Positions 1 to 17,075 of a DNA stretch of 64,000 bases are shown piece by piece. Below the pieces are notes generated by a model. The model was not told the origin of the DNA. It saw only the letters and a program-made list of their open reading frames with translations, and did not search any database. Both the position numbers and the translations under genes were made by a program. Within the stretch, counting starts at the first letter, position 1; each line of letters opens with the position of its first letter. Location of the stretch: assembly GCF_000009625.1 (NCBI RefSeq), contig NC_002678.2:186001-250000 (forward strand). Direction: 5' to 3'. Source of the DNA: Mesorhizobium japonicum MAFF 303099 (GTDB taxonomy: Bacteria; Pseudomonadota; Alphaproteobacteria; Rhizobiales; Rhizobiaceae).

Positions 1-272
<272 letters not shown>

Positions 273-301
273 TCGAGACCGGCATCAGCCGGATCGACAA
301 G

Positions 302-330
302 AAAAGGGCGGTCTTCGGGCCGCCCTTTTT
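302..330 (+). terminator. Intrinsic terminator after the first tuf
   Basis: The left arm GGGCGGTC at 306-313 pairs with GGCCGCCC at 318-325 around a TTCG tetraloop, followed by five T residues. It lies 30 bases after the tuf stop. Confidence 0.93.
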
Positions 331-371
331 CGTTTCCGTCGCCGCGTGAAATCGGAACTGCGCCCACCCTG

Positions 372-400
372 TTGCAAGCGCCATCGCCGCAACTAGTATA
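372..400 (+). promoter_or_regulatory. Candidate sigma-70 promoter of the ClpP-like gene
   Basis: TTGCAA at 372-377 and TAGTAT at 394-399 are 16 bases apart, in a stretch richer in A+T than its surroundings and just after the tuf terminator. Transcription would begin near 406, leaving a short leader that contains AGGGAG at 411-416. By eye only. Confidence 0.35.
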
Positions 401-428
401 GGTTGCATTGAGGGAGCTTGGCGAAAGA

Positions 429-2093
429 GTGGTTCCAGGACGCTGTTTCAATGCGAAGGCATGGTGGCCGCAAGCGCTGGCAGATCTCGCGCTGTTGGCT
501 GTCATCGTCCTGTTCGTCCTGCCGGCGCAGGCCCAGGAGCAGTCGCTGGACATCCCGCCGATGCGGTTCGCCGTCGTGCGCAGCAATGCGCCGGGATGCG
601 AGCCCAATTGTCCGGAATGGATATCGGCGGAAGGCACCATCGCGGCGGGCACGCCGGCGCTGCTCAAGCGCACGCTCAAAACGCTCGGGGGACGGCAACT
701 GCCCGTCGTCGTCAACTCGCCCGGCGGCAATGTCGATGCCGCACTCGCGCTTGGCAGGATGATCCGTAAGGCCAAGCTCGATATCGCCGTCGGCGTGACG
801 GTGTTTTCCGGCTGCCAGCCGGAGGCGAAGAATTGCAGCGACAACAAGGGCAAGGGTGCCGACTATTTCGGCGTGGCTTTTGATGACGGGGCCATGTGCA
901 ATTCGGCCTGTCCGCTGATGTTTTCCGGCGGTATCCGCCGCGTGGTCGGAGACTTCGCCTATCTCGGCGTCCACCAGATCACCACCACATATCGCCGTGA
1001 GAAGCTGCTCTATCGGACCACCTACCGGATCGTGAACGGCAAGAAGAAGGTGATCAACACCAAGGTGGTCAGCCGGAAAAATGCCGGCAGCTACAAGACC
1101 TACGAGATGAGCAAGGCGGTCGAGAAGACGCTTTCGGCCTATCTCAGGGAAATGGGGATAGGCGACGGCGTGCTGGAAATGATGAAGGCCACGCCGGCCA
1201 GCGACATCCGCCAGATCGGGCTCGACGACATGACGGCGATGAAGCTGGTGACCAGTCGCGACGCCGTGGACCTGTTGACCTCCGCAAGCTTGTGCGCGCC
1301 GCAACAGCCGGCCGCGAATTGCCGGGAAATGCCGGGCTCTGCAAACGATGCGACGCCATCGGCCGCTGCGACCGGCAGGCCCAGGAATGTCGTACCGGCT
1401 GGACCGGAAACCGCCAAGGCCGGCGCGGACATGCGCTTTGTCGTGGTTCGCGGCAGCAATCCCCTGTGCAATCCAGACTGTCCGGAATGGATCTCGGCGG
1501 AAGGCGCGATCACGAGCCAGACGCCGCAGAAGCTGCGCCAGTTGCTCGCCACGCTTGGCAATCGGCGCCTGCCTGTCGTGATCAGCTCACGGGGAGGTGA
1601 CCTGGCCGGCGCTCTGGCGGCGGGCCGGATTATCCGCGAAAGGAAGCTCGACGTCGCCGTGGGCCGGACCGATTTCGTCGATTGCGACCCAGGAGCATGG
1701 AATTGCCTGGCCAAGGAAGGCGCTTATGCCGGATTGAGCATCGATGCGGGCGTCGAGTGCGATACGGCCTGCGCGCTGATGCTTGCCGGCGGCGCGAGAA
1801 GGCTTGTCGGTCCGCAGGCGCGGCTCAGCCTCTACCCGATGGGACAGAAGCAGATGGTCAAGGCGTATCTCGAGGAGATGGCGATCGGTCCCGCTCTGTT
1901 CAAAGCGATCGCGGGGCGCTCGGCCGAGCGCCAGCTCGGACCGGACATCATGCTGAAGGCGGGACTGACGACGGGACCGCAATCGGTCGACGCACTGACC
2001 GGCGCCACGATTTGCAAGGCTGTTCCCAGGCCCGATAATTGCCGCGGCCTGCCGCCTGCCAATGCGGCAGCCGACGCGCCAGCAAAGCTGTAG
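429..2093 (+). CDS. Secreted protein with two tandem ClpP/crotonase-like domains, second one degenerate
   Basis: Predicted 554-residue exported protein of unknown function. A hydrophobic stretch near residues 16-34 ending in a PAQAQ-type cleavage site suggests a signal peptide. Two homologous domains follow, beginning at about residues 45 and 335; each starts with MRF.VVR, then C-x3-C-PEWISAEG. Domain 1 has an SPGGN strand-turn and a CNSAC...GVH block, giving Ser159 and His182 in positions like the Ser-His pair of ClpP-type serine proteases. In domain 2 the equivalent residues are Thr446 and Tyr469, so it looks inactive. Domain 1 also carries an extra Lys/Tyr-rich segment. The fold resembles periplasmic ClpP-like proteins (COG3904 type); protease activity is inference. 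The frame is open back to a TTG at 408; GTG at 429 is preferred because AGGGAG at 411-416 precedes it, with long spacing. Confidence 0.75.
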   Translation: MVPGRCFNAKAWWPQALADLALLAVIVLFVLPAQAQEQSLDIPPMRFAVVRSNAPGCEPNCPEWISAEGTIAAGTPALLKRTLKTLGGRQLPVVVNSPGGNVDAALALGRMIRKAKLDIAVGVTVFSGCQPEAKNCSDNKGKGADYFGVAFDDGAMCNSACPLMFSGGIRRVVGDFAYLGVHQITTTYRREKLLYRTTYRIVNGKKKVINTKVVSRKNAGSYKTYEMSKAVEKTLSAYLREMGIGDGVLEMMKATPASDIRQIGLDDMTAMKLVTSRDAVDLLTSASLCAPQQPAANCREMPGSANDATPSAAATGRPRNVVPAGPETAKAGADMRFVVVRGSNPLCNPDCPEWISAEGAITSQTPQKLRQLLATLGNRRLPVVISSRGGDLAGALAAGRIIRERKLDVAVGRTDFVDCDPGAWNCLAKEGAYAGLSIDAGVECDTACALMLAGGARRLVGPQARLSLYPMGQKQMVKAYLEEMAIGPALFKAIAGRSAERQLGPDIMLKAGLTTGPQSVDALTGATICKAVPRPDNCRGLPPANAAADAPAKL

Positions 2094-2189
2094 AGCGCGG
2101 CTTCGGAAGCTGGCCATCGAGGCAGGTTGAGCTGCCTTCGATCTTTCCGCTATCGTCGCGGCCGATGGCGCCGGGGCGGAGGATCGACA

Positions 2190-2672
2190 ATGAGCCGGGA
2201 TGTTCCGACACTCTACGAATGGGCCGGTGGCAGCGATGCCCTGAATCGGCTGACGCAGACCTTCTATGACAAGGTGGCAAAGGACCCGGTCGTTGGGCCG
2301 GTGTTCAAGGCGATGTCGCCGGATCATCCCTCCCACGTCGCGGCCTTCATCGGCGAGGTCTTTGGTGGACCGAAGACCTATAGCGAGAAATTCGGTGGCC
2401 ACCGCGAGATGGTCATGCATCATCTGGGCAAGCATCTGACGGAAGAACAGCGCCGCCGCTGGATCAACCTGCTCGCCGACGCAGCCGACGAGGTCGGCTT
2501 GCCGGACGATCCCGAATTCCGTTCCGCCTTCATGGGCTATGTCGAATGGGGATCGCGGCTGGCCAAGATGAACTCCAATCTCGGCGAGACCTGCGATCCC
2601 GAAACCGAGCCGATGCCGGCCTGGGGCTGGGGTGTGCCGGGCGGGCCGTACACGCCGCCGGAAACAAATTAG
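2190..2672 (+). CDS. Group II truncated hemoglobin
   Basis: 160-residue globin of the truncated 2-on-2 type, a cytoplasmic heme protein usually linked to oxygen or nitric-oxide chemistry. Visible marks are Tyr26 in FYDKV (B10), a His-rich block at residues 77-82 where His82 in KHLT is the likely proximal heme ligand, and Trp120 in YVEWG (G8), which is characteristic of group II. The ATG at 2190 is chosen because GGAGG at 2178-2182 lies seven bases upstream; the frame is open further back without a better start. It lies 96 bases after the ClpP-like gene and 28 before the next gene, so a small operon is likely. The substrate is not predictable from sequence. Confidence 0.9.
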   Translation: MSRDVPTLYEWAGGSDALNRLTQTFYDKVAKDPVVGPVFKAMSPDHPSHVAAFIGEVFGGPKTYSEKFGGHREMVMHHLGKHLTEEQRRRWINLLADAADEVGLPDDPEFRSAFMGYVEWGSRLAKMNSNLGETCDPETEPMPAWGWGVPGGPYTPPETN

Positions 2673-2700
2673 CTTCCAGCCGCCTCGGAGTGCGGGACTG

Positions 2701-3252
2701 ATGTCGGACGATTTCAAGATCGTGCGCTGGCGCGAGTGGGACGGCCCCGGTATCGAGCATCTTGAACTGCGCCAGCGCGCAGGGGAGGTTTTGGCCGACT
2801 CCGTCGTCATTTGCTCCGGCCAAACCCCTTTTGCCGTCCGCTACCGCATGGAATGCGACGCGCACTGGCGCGCCAGGCGTGTCATGGTCGACATGATCGG
2901 CAGCGGCCGGACGCTGGTTCTTGCCTCCGACGGCGATGACAGCTGGGTCCGGGACGGCCTTCCCGTGCCCGAACTCGACGGCGTGCTCGACCCTGATCTG
3001 ACCGTCACCCCGTTCACCAACACGCTGCCGATCCGGCGCTTGCGGCTTTCCAACGGGCAGAGCGCCGAGATCACCACCGCCTTTATCGAATTCCCGGCGC
3101 TCACCGTCGCGAGTAACCCGCAGCGCTACACTTGCCTCGATGAGGGCAGGCGATACCTCTATGAAACGCGCGCCAGCGATTTCAGGCGCGAACTCGAGAT
3201 CGACCGCGATGGGCTGGTCGTCACCTATCCCGATTTCTGGCAAAGGGGATGA
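2701..3252 (+). CDS. Putative glycolipid-binding family protein (PA1994-like)
   Basis: 183-residue protein without a signal peptide or membrane segment. The opening VRWREWDGPGIEH and the later DDSWVRDG, TPFTNTLPIRRL and YPDFW blocks fit the PF06475 (formerly DUF1089) family, whose known structure led to the label putative glycolipid-binding; the cellular role is not established. It begins at ATG 2701 with CGGAG at 2685-2689 and follows the hemoglobin gene closely, so the two are probably co-transcribed. The family assignment is from recognition of the sequence pattern. Confidence 0.75.
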   Translation: MSDDFKIVRWREWDGPGIEHLELRQRAGEVLADSVVICSGQTPFAVRYRMECDAHWRARRVMVDMIGSGRTLVLASDGDDSWVRDGLPVPELDGVLDPDLTVTPFTNTLPIRRLRLSNGQSAEITTAFIEFPALTVASNPQRYTCLDEGRRYLYETRASDFRRELEIDRDGLVVTYPDFWQRG

Positions 3253-3334
3253 AGGCGCGTTTGCATGCAAACCACTCTTTACAGAGAGCGCGGAAGCTTT
3301 TAGGAAGCCCCTGCTGCGCCGAGGCGCGCACGAT

Positions 3335-3410
<76 letters not shown>

Positions 3411-3773
3411 TTTCAAAATGGCGATCAGAAACGATATTTCCGCGGACCGCCCTTTGAAAATCGGCGACACGCTTGCCATATTAGCCCGATTGGGGCATAA
3501 GGGCGCCATAGCCGGGACGGAACGACTGGATGGTTCCGAGGCGGCGTTTGGTCATAAAGCGGACACTTGCCACTTGCGTGGATCAAGAATCGGTTTTATG
3601 TAGACAGAACAGACACGCGACGCGTGGAGCTGGGAAGCCGGCTTTACGCGTCTGATTTGCATGGGCGAAATGATTGCGCTGATTCGGCGCGAGACTGAGC
3701 TCAGGCGGCACGTCCCGGCCAGCGGGATCATCCAGGGGGCCCGGCCAAACGGGTCTTGAAGACAGAGCGGCAT
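3411..3773 (+). other. Spacer between tRNA-Trp and secE
   Basis: 363 bases without a convincing gene; short frames here have neither a ribosome-binding site nor a recognisable product. It contains a candidate promoter at 3574-3602 and should carry the untranslated leader of secE-nusG. The upstream stretch 3453-3475 has a weaker promoter-like pair (TTGAAA, 17 bases, CATATT). Confidence 0.6.
3574..3602 (+). promoter_or_regulatory. Candidate sigma-70 promoter for secE-nusG
   Basis: TTGCGT at 3574-3579 and TATGTA at 3597-3602 with a 17-base spacer. Located about 170 bases before the secE start. By eye only. Confidence 0.35.
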
Positions 3774-3977
3774 ATGGCTTCGAAAACCACAAATCCTTTC
3801 GTCTTTCTCCAGCAGGTTCGCTCGGAGACCGCCAAGGTGACTTGGCCGTCGCGGCGCGAAACGATGATCTCGACGGTGATGGTTCTGGCCTTCGCCGTGA
3901 TTGCGATGATCTTTTTCTTTAGCGCCGATCAGTTGATGGGCCTCGCGATCGAACAGATTCTGGGCATTGGACGCTAA
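3774..3977 (+). CDS. secE: Preprotein translocase subunit SecE
   Basis: 67-residue inner-membrane protein that clamps SecY in the Sec translocon. It has the short single-span form found in most bacteria: an amphipathic region with VRSETAKVTWPSRRET (residues about 16-31), then one membrane helix at about 32-55. The ATG at 3774 (MASKTTNPF) is preferred over one at 3756 because it gives the length and N-terminus usual for rhizobial SecE. It is followed after 29 bases by nusG, the standard pairing. Confidence 0.95.
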   Translation: MASKTTNPFVFLQQVRSETAKVTWPSRRETMISTVMVLAFAVIAMIFFFSADQLMGLAIEQILGIGR

Positions 3978-4006
3978 GTCCGGCGACTACGGAGAAGTCT
4001 AAAAAA

Positions 4007-4534
4007 ATGGCTGCGCGCTGGTACATCGTCCACGCTTATTCGAACTTTGAAAAGAAGGTCGCCGAGGATATCGAGAACAAGGCCAAGCAGAAGGGCCTGT
4101 CCGCCGATATCGAGCAGATCGTGGTGCCGACCGAGAAGGTGGTCGAGGTTCGTCGTGGCCGCAAGGTCGATGCCGAGCGCAAATTCTTCCCGGGCTATGT
4201 GCTCCTGAAGGCCAATTTGACCGACGCCGTGTTCTCGCTGGTGAAGAACACGCCGAAGGTCACCGGCTTTCTCGGCGACTCCAAGCCGGTGCCGATCACC
4301 GAGGCGGAAGCGCAGCGCATCCTGAACCAGGTGCAGGAAGGCGTCGAGCGGCCGAAGCCCTCGGTCACGTTCGAGATCGGCGAGGCGATCCGCGTTTCGG
4401 ACGGTCCTTTCGCGTCGTTCAACGGCTTCGTCCAGGAAGTGGACGAGGAGCGGGCGCGGCTCAAGGTGGAAGTTTCGATCTTCGGGCGCGCCGTGCCTGT
4501 CGATCTGGAATTCGGACAGGTCGAAAAGGGCTGA
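4007..4534 (+). CDS. nusG: Transcription termination/antitermination factor NusG
   Basis: 175-residue factor that binds RNA polymerase and couples it to Rho or to the ribosome through S10. The N-terminal NGN domain starts with RWYIVHAYSNFEKKVAEDIE and contains the FPGYVL core (about residues 64-69). The KOW domain lies at about 122-175, with VSDGPFASFNGFVQEVD. ATG 4007 is preceded by GGAGA. Length and domain order are typical. A 170-base spacer holding a candidate L1 autoregulatory site separates it from rplK. Confidence 0.98.
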   Translation: MAARWYIVHAYSNFEKKVAEDIENKAKQKGLSADIEQIVVPTEKVVEVRRGRKVDAERKFFPGYVLLKANLTDAVFSLVKNTPKVTGFLGDSKPVPITEAEAQRILNQVQEGVERPKPSVTFEIGEAIRVSDGPFASFNGFVQEVDEERARLKVEVSIFGRAVPVDLEFGQVEKG

Positions 4535-4542
4535 TCCGAAAT

Positions 4543-4568
4543 CCCTGATGCCGTCTGGCGATCAGGGG
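4543..4568 (+). other. Hairpin after nusG
   Basis: CCCTGAT at 4543-4549 pairs with ATCAGGG at 4561-4567, and inside it GCC pairs with GGC around GTCT, with one bulged base. There is no T tract, so it may be a pause or processing structure rather than a terminator. Confidence 0.5.
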
Positions 4569-4596
4569 AGGCGGTGCGGAAACGCATGGCCTGAGA

Positions 4597-4612
4597 ACGG
4601 TGGGAGGCGAAT
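4597..4612 (+). promoter_or_regulatory. Candidate L1-binding autoregulatory site in the rplK leader
   Basis: GGTGGGAGGC at 4599-4608 matches the L1-stalk strand of bacterial 23S rRNA, and lies about 95 bases before rplK. In E. coli, L1 represses rplK-rplA by binding a leader that mimics its rRNA site. The match is by recollection of the rRNA sequence and the partner strand was not folded. Confidence 0.45.
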
Positions 4613-4704
4613 GTGGCTTTAGCCGGCCACGCGAACCGCACCACCAGACTGCAACCGCCGGTGTTCCCAAGATGGGGCCGGCATAGACAAAGGCAGGAAA
4701 AGAG

Positions 4705-5133
4705 ATGGCTAAGAAAATTGCAGGCCAGCTCAAGCTTCAGGTCTCCGCGGGTTCGGCTACGCCGTCGCCCCCGATCGGCCCGGCGCTTGGTCAGCGCGGC
4801 ATCAACATCATGGAGTTCTGCAAGGCGTTCAACGCGCAGACCCAGGAAATGGAAAAGGGATCGCCGGTTCCGGTCGTCATCACCTACTATCAGGACAAGT
4901 CGTTCACCTTCGTCATGAAGACGCCGCCAGTGAGCTACTTCCTGAAGAAGGCCGCGAACCTGAAGTCGGGCTCGAAGGAGCCGGGCAAGGTCAAGGCTGG
5001 CACCGTTTCGCGCGACAAGGTGCGCGAAATCGCGACCGCCAAGATGAAGGATCTGAACGCAAACGACGTCGAGGCGGCCATGCGCATGGTCGAGGGCTCC
5101 GCCCGCTCGATGGGTCTGGAAGTGGTGGGCTGA
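4705..5133 (+). CDS. rplK: 50S ribosomal protein L11
   Basis: 142 residues. L11 forms the GTPase-associated centre of the large subunit with 23S rRNA and is needed for stringent-response sensing by RelA. The N-terminal domain carries the proline-rich [11 protein letters not shown] at residues 20-30, the thiostrepton-contact region; the C-terminal RNA-binding domain ends with [16 protein letters not shown] 4705 has AGGAAAAGAG upstream. It is followed after four bases by rplA, as in the classic L11 operon. Confidence 0.98.
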   Translation: MAKKIAGQLKLQVSAGSATPSPPIGPALGQRGINIMEFCKAFNAQTQEMEKGSPVPVVITYYQDKSFTFVMKTPPVSYFLKKAANLKSGSKEPGKVKAGTVSRDKVREIATAKMKDLNANDVEAAMRMVEGSARSMGLEVVG

Positions 5134-5137
5134 GATC

Positions 5138-5836
<699 letters not shown>

Positions 5837-6229
5837 TTAAGACCATTTGGATCGGCCGCAAGAAGGCCGATCCGTGACTGAATTCCGGGCCTTGGATTTT
5901 TCCTGGGCCCGGTACCGGAAGTCGAAAGGCTTCCGGACATCCTGTCCGAGATTGCAGGCGGCCCAAAAGCCTTAATTCATGTGGGCCTGCATGAGACGGG
6001 TGAAGACCCGACAACGGAGCGAGTGCTCCAATGAAAGGTTCGAACCGTGTTTGCCTTTTGTCTGCGCACCGCCGGCTTGTCCGTCGGTGTGGCGAAAGGG
6101 GGCAGGATCCTCGAGCGTCGTTCGGGAGATCCGTTACTGGATGGCCCGGCCGGCAAAAAGGCAACCCGACGCCTGTCCTCGAAATGAGATGTTCTCATTG
6201 ACGGGATTGGGGTCAACTGGAGATAGGCA
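5837..6229 (+). promoter_or_regulatory. Structured spacer, candidate L10 leader
   Basis: 393 bases between rplA and rplJ without a credible gene. Three perfect hairpins come first: GGATCGGCC/GGCCGATCC (5849-5873), CCGGGCC/GGCCCGG (5885-5912) and CCGGAAG/CTTCCGG (5915-5936); none has a T tract. Then GCAGGC (5954-5959) can pair with GCCTGC (5985-5990), followed by small hairpins CGGG/CCCG (5997-6010) and GGAGC/GCTCC (6016-6029). AATGAGA/TCTCATT (6083-6099 region shifted to 6183-6199) is the last before the gene. The position fits the leader through which L10(L12)4 represses rplJ-rplL in other bacteria; the match to that family was not computed. Confidence 0.5.
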
Positions 6230-6748
6230 GTGGACAGAGCGGAAAAACGCGAACTCGTCACGGGCCTGAACGAAGCGTTCGGAAACGCAGGTTCAGTGGT
6301 CGTGGCCCACTATGCCGGTATCACCGTCGCGCAAATGAACGACCTTCGGTCGAAAATGCGCGCCGCCGGTGGCACCGTTAAAGTCGCGAAGAACCGTCTC
6401 GCCAAAATCGCTCTTCAGGGCACGGACTCCGCATCGATCATCGACCTGTTCAAGGGACAGACGCTGATTGCTTATTCGGAGGATCCGATTGCGGCGCCGA
6501 AGGTCGCGTCCGATTTCGCCAAGGGAAATGACAAGCTCGTCATTCTCGGCGGCGCAATGGGCACCACCTCGCTCAATGCCGACGGTGTGAAGGCACTCGC
6601 CACACTTCCGTCGCTCGATGAGCTGCGCGCCAAGCTGGTTGGCATGATCGCCACGCCGGCAACCCGGATCGCCCAGATCGTCAATGCGCCAGCGGCCTCG
6701 GTCGCGCGCGTCATCGGCGCTTACGCCCGGAAGGACGAGGCGGCATGA
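6230..6748 (+). CDS. rplJ: 50S ribosomal protein L10
   Basis: 172 residues. L10 anchors the L7/L12 stalk dimers to 23S rRNA. The start is GTG at 6230, giving the expected MDRAEKRE opening, with GGAG a few bases upstream. The conserved [18 protein letters not shown] lies at about residues 23-40 and [13 protein letters not shown] at 50-62. The C-terminal helix that binds L7/L12 is present. rplL follows after 54 bases. Confidence 0.98.
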   Translation: MDRAEKRELVTGLNEAFGNAGSVVVAHYAGITVAQMNDLRSKMRAAGGTVKVAKNRLAKIALQGTDSASIIDLFKGQTLIAYSEDPIAAPKVASDFAKGNDKLVILGGAMGTTSLNADGVKALATLPSLDELRAKLVGMIATPATRIAQIVNAPAASVARVIGAYARKDEAA

Positions 6749-6802
6749 GGCCGTTCCTCGCTATCAAAAACACACGTTCGAACCTAACGAAGGAATACAA
6801 CA

Positions 6803-7180
6803 ATGGCTGATCTCGCAAAGATCGTAGACGACCTTTCGAAGCTGACCGTCCTCGAGGCGGCCGAGCTGTCGAAGCTTCTGGAAGAAAAGTGGGGCGTTTC
6901 GGCTGCTGCTCCGGTGGCGGTTGCCGCTGCTGGCGGCGCTGCCGCTGCTGCCGCTCCGGCCGAGGAAAAGACGGAATTCGACGTCGTCCTCACCGACGCT
7001 GGCGCTCAGAAGATCAACGTCATCAAGGAAGTCCGCGCCATCACCGGTCTTGGCCTCAAGGAAGCCAAGGACCTGGTCGAAGCGGCTCCGAAGCCGGTCA
7101 AGGAAGGCGTTTCCAAGGCCGACGCTGACAAGTTCAAGGCCCAGCTGGAAGCAGCCGGCGCCAAGGTCGACCTGAAGTAA
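6803..7180 (+). CDS. rplL: 50S ribosomal protein L7/L12
   Basis: 125 residues. L7/L12 dimers form the flexible stalk that recruits translation factors. Visible parts: the N-terminal dimerisation helices (residues 1-32), an Ala/Pro-rich hinge (about 36-54), and the globular C-terminal domain with [21 protein letters not shown], the factor-binding surface. The highly Ala-rich hinge DNA accounts for the long open frames on the other strands here. Confidence 0.98.
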   Translation: MADLAKIVDDLSKLTVLEAAELSKLLEEKWGVSAAAPVAVAAAGGAAAAAAPAEEKTEFDVVLTDAGAQKINVIKEVRAITGLGLKEAKDLVEAAPKPVKEGVSKADADKFKAQLEAAGAKVDLK

Positions 7181-7266
7181 GCGTAAAAGCGGCGGGCGGC
7201 CTCGCGCCGTCCGCCACTCCCTTCGCCTGGAGGGAGGACGCGTAGCGCGAGATGTACGAGAACCTC

Positions 7267-7316
7267 TTTCCTGAGGGCCGCAACTGGCCTTCAGGAAACG
7301 GGTTTTCTCCCGTTTT
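7267..7316 (+). promoter_or_regulatory. Overlapping hairpins between rplL and rpoB, likely attenuator
   Basis: A 13-pair stem runs from 7267-7279 to 7286-7298 (TTTCCTGA...TCAGGAAA with GGCC/GGCC inside). A second stem, AAACGGG at 7296-7302 with CCCGTTT at 7309-7315 and T residues after it, looks like a terminator. They share 7296-7298, so the end of the first stem competes with the start of the second. A partial terminator and RNase III site are known in the rplL-rpoB spacer of E. coli; the same role here is inference. Confidence 0.6.
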
Positions 7317-7430
7317 AGCCGGCCGCCGAAAGGCGAACGGAGAACAGACAGAGAGCCGCCGCCCAGGTGGCTCGGTATGCAAGGCGGACCGCGGCGAGGT
7401 CCGCCCCGAGTTTAGAGCTAAGGAGCGACG

Positions 7431-11567
<4,137 letters not shown>

Positions 11568-11698
11568 AGGCTACAGCGCGCCGCACGAAGTTGCGGCGCG
11601 CAAAGGAATTCGACGGCCGGTGGCCGACAAAAGATGGCGGGCGTTTGGCCCGCGACTAGATGCAAGGGGTTTTCGAGGACCCCGAAAAGGAGAACGGC

Positions 11699-15895
<4,197 letters not shown>

Positions 15896-15980
15896 GCGCG
15901 GCGGGAGCAATCCCAGGAAAAGTGTAAAACGGTTTTCCCACGGGAATTGCGCCGGAAAAAGCAGTAAATCTCAGGCAACA

Positions 15981-16010
15981 AGGCCGTCGGGGTAACCCGG
16001 CGGCTTTTTT
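15981..16010 (+). terminator. Intrinsic terminator after rpoC
   Basis: GCCGTCGGG at 15983-15991 pairs with CCCGGCGGC at 15996-16004 (one G-T pair) around GTAA, followed by six T residues. It ends the rplJ-rpoC transcript. Confidence 0.94.
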
Positions 16011-16104
16011 GTTTTCCGGAGCGTGGCGAAGTTGGTATCCATGGCGGCAAGAAAGGCCCCGGGGCCACATTTTCGCGTTTCGGCTTTTGATCGGAGAAGA
16101 AACG

Positions 16105-16770
16105 ATGAGCACGAAGACCTGGGCGGCTGTCGACGACTACATCGTCGATGCCCTGTTCGACGCGGACCTCGCCCTCGACGCCGTTCTGGCCGCCAATCGC
16201 GACCAGGGCCTGCCACCGATCGACGTCTCGCCAGCGCAGGGCAAGCTGCTTTCACTGCTGGCGCGCATTCGGGGTGCGAAGAAGATCCTCGAAATCGGCA
16301 CGCTGGGCGGCTATTCGACGATCTGGATGGCGCGCGCCTTGCCCATGGACGGCAAGATCGTGACGCTTGAACTCGACCCGCATCACGCCAAGGTCGCGCG
16401 GTCGAATTTCGAACGGGCAGGGGTGTCGGACCAAGTGGAACTGCGGGTCGGGCCGGCCCTTAAATCGCTGGCCGCGCTAAGTGCTGAAAATGCCGGGCCG
16501 TTCGATCTCATCTTCATCGACGCCGACAAGCCGAACAACCCGAACTACCTGTCCGGGGCCATGCGGCTTTCGCGCCCGGGGACGGTGATAATCTGCGACA
16601 ACGTCATCCGCGACGGCGCGGTGCTCGACGGCGGTGGCCATGACGCCAATGTCGTAGGCGCCCGGGCGGCGTTCTCATTCATCGGCGGCGACAAGCGTCT
16701 GGATGGCACCGCCATCCAGACAGTCGGCGCCAAGGGCTATGATGGCTTCGCGATTGCGATTGTCGAGTGA
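16105..16770 (+). CDS. Class I SAM-dependent O-methyltransferase
   Basis: 221-residue cytosolic enzyme of the catechol/caffeoyl-CoA O-methyltransferase type (PF01596, COG4122). The SAM-binding loop EIGTLGGYS lies at residues 63-71, the acidic end of the next strand at VTLELD (86-91), and the metal/catalytic IDADK at 138-142 followed by a CDNV motif. ATG 16105 is preceded by GGAGAAG at 16093-16099; the frame is open further upstream without a better site. It stands alone after the rpoC terminator. The methyl acceptor cannot be predicted. Confidence 0.9.
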   Translation: MSTKTWAAVDDYIVDALFDADLALDAVLAANRDQGLPPIDVSPAQGKLLSLLARIRGAKKILEIGTLGGYSTIWMARALPMDGKIVTLELDPHHAKVARSNFERAGVSDQVELRVGPALKSLAALSAENAGPFDLIFIDADKPNNPNYLSGAMRLSRPGTVIICDNVIRDGAVLDGGGHDANVVGARAAFSFIGGDKRLDGTAIQTVGAKGYDGFAIAIVE

Positions 16771-16861
16771 TCATCCCACTCGTGATTGTCTGAATGACGC
16801 TGATGTCAGACCAACTCGGTCGTGCTCGCTTGTCAGCGGCTGTTCGTTTTGACGACCGGCT

Positions 16862-16918
16862 TCCCCCAATCCGTCGCTGCTTCGCAGCGCCACCTTTCCC
16901 CCTTCCGGAGGGAAAGGA
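16862..16918 (+). repeat. Palindromic intergenic repeat, copy 1
   Basis: Pattern CCCCCAATCCGTC, then GCTGCTTCGCAGC hairpin, then CCACCTTTCCCCC, then CTTCCGGAGG-type fold-back. It matches the reverse complement of the copy at 16959-17019 in order and motif. Repeats of this CCCCCA-TCCGTC...CTTCG...GCCACCT-TCCCCC layout are common between genes in Mesorhizobium-like genomes. Confidence 0.7.
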
Positions 16919-16958
16919 AGCCGCGCTGGACGAGCGTTGGCGGCAATAGGTTCGCGCC

Positions 16959-17019
16959 CTTCCTCTACCCCGTCAATCGGGGGAGAGGTGGCTCGGCGTA
17001 GCCGAGACGGAGTGGGGGT
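16959..17019 (-). repeat. Palindromic intergenic repeat, copy 2 (inverted)
   Basis: On the minus strand it reads CCCCCACTCCGTC, a CTCGGCTACGCCGAG hairpin, then CCACCTCTCCCCC, the same order as copy 1. The two copies face each other with about 40 bases between, the arrangement of bacterial interspersed mosaic elements. Confidence 0.7.
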
Positions 17020-17075
17020 CGATCTGGCACGGGCGTGCATTCCAGCCGGGTCCGCGATCCCGTCGCGTGCACAAA

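Larger units (their letters stand above)
16771..17075. other. Spacer with paired palindromic repeat elements
   Basis: 305 bases between convergent genes. No gene is credible. Most of it is two copies of a palindromic element in opposite orientation (see the repeat entries). Confidence 0.7.

Noticed and set aside
5979..6269. 96-codon frame in the rplA-rplJ spacer
   Set aside because: Overlaps the structured leader and the rplJ start; no ribosome-binding site.
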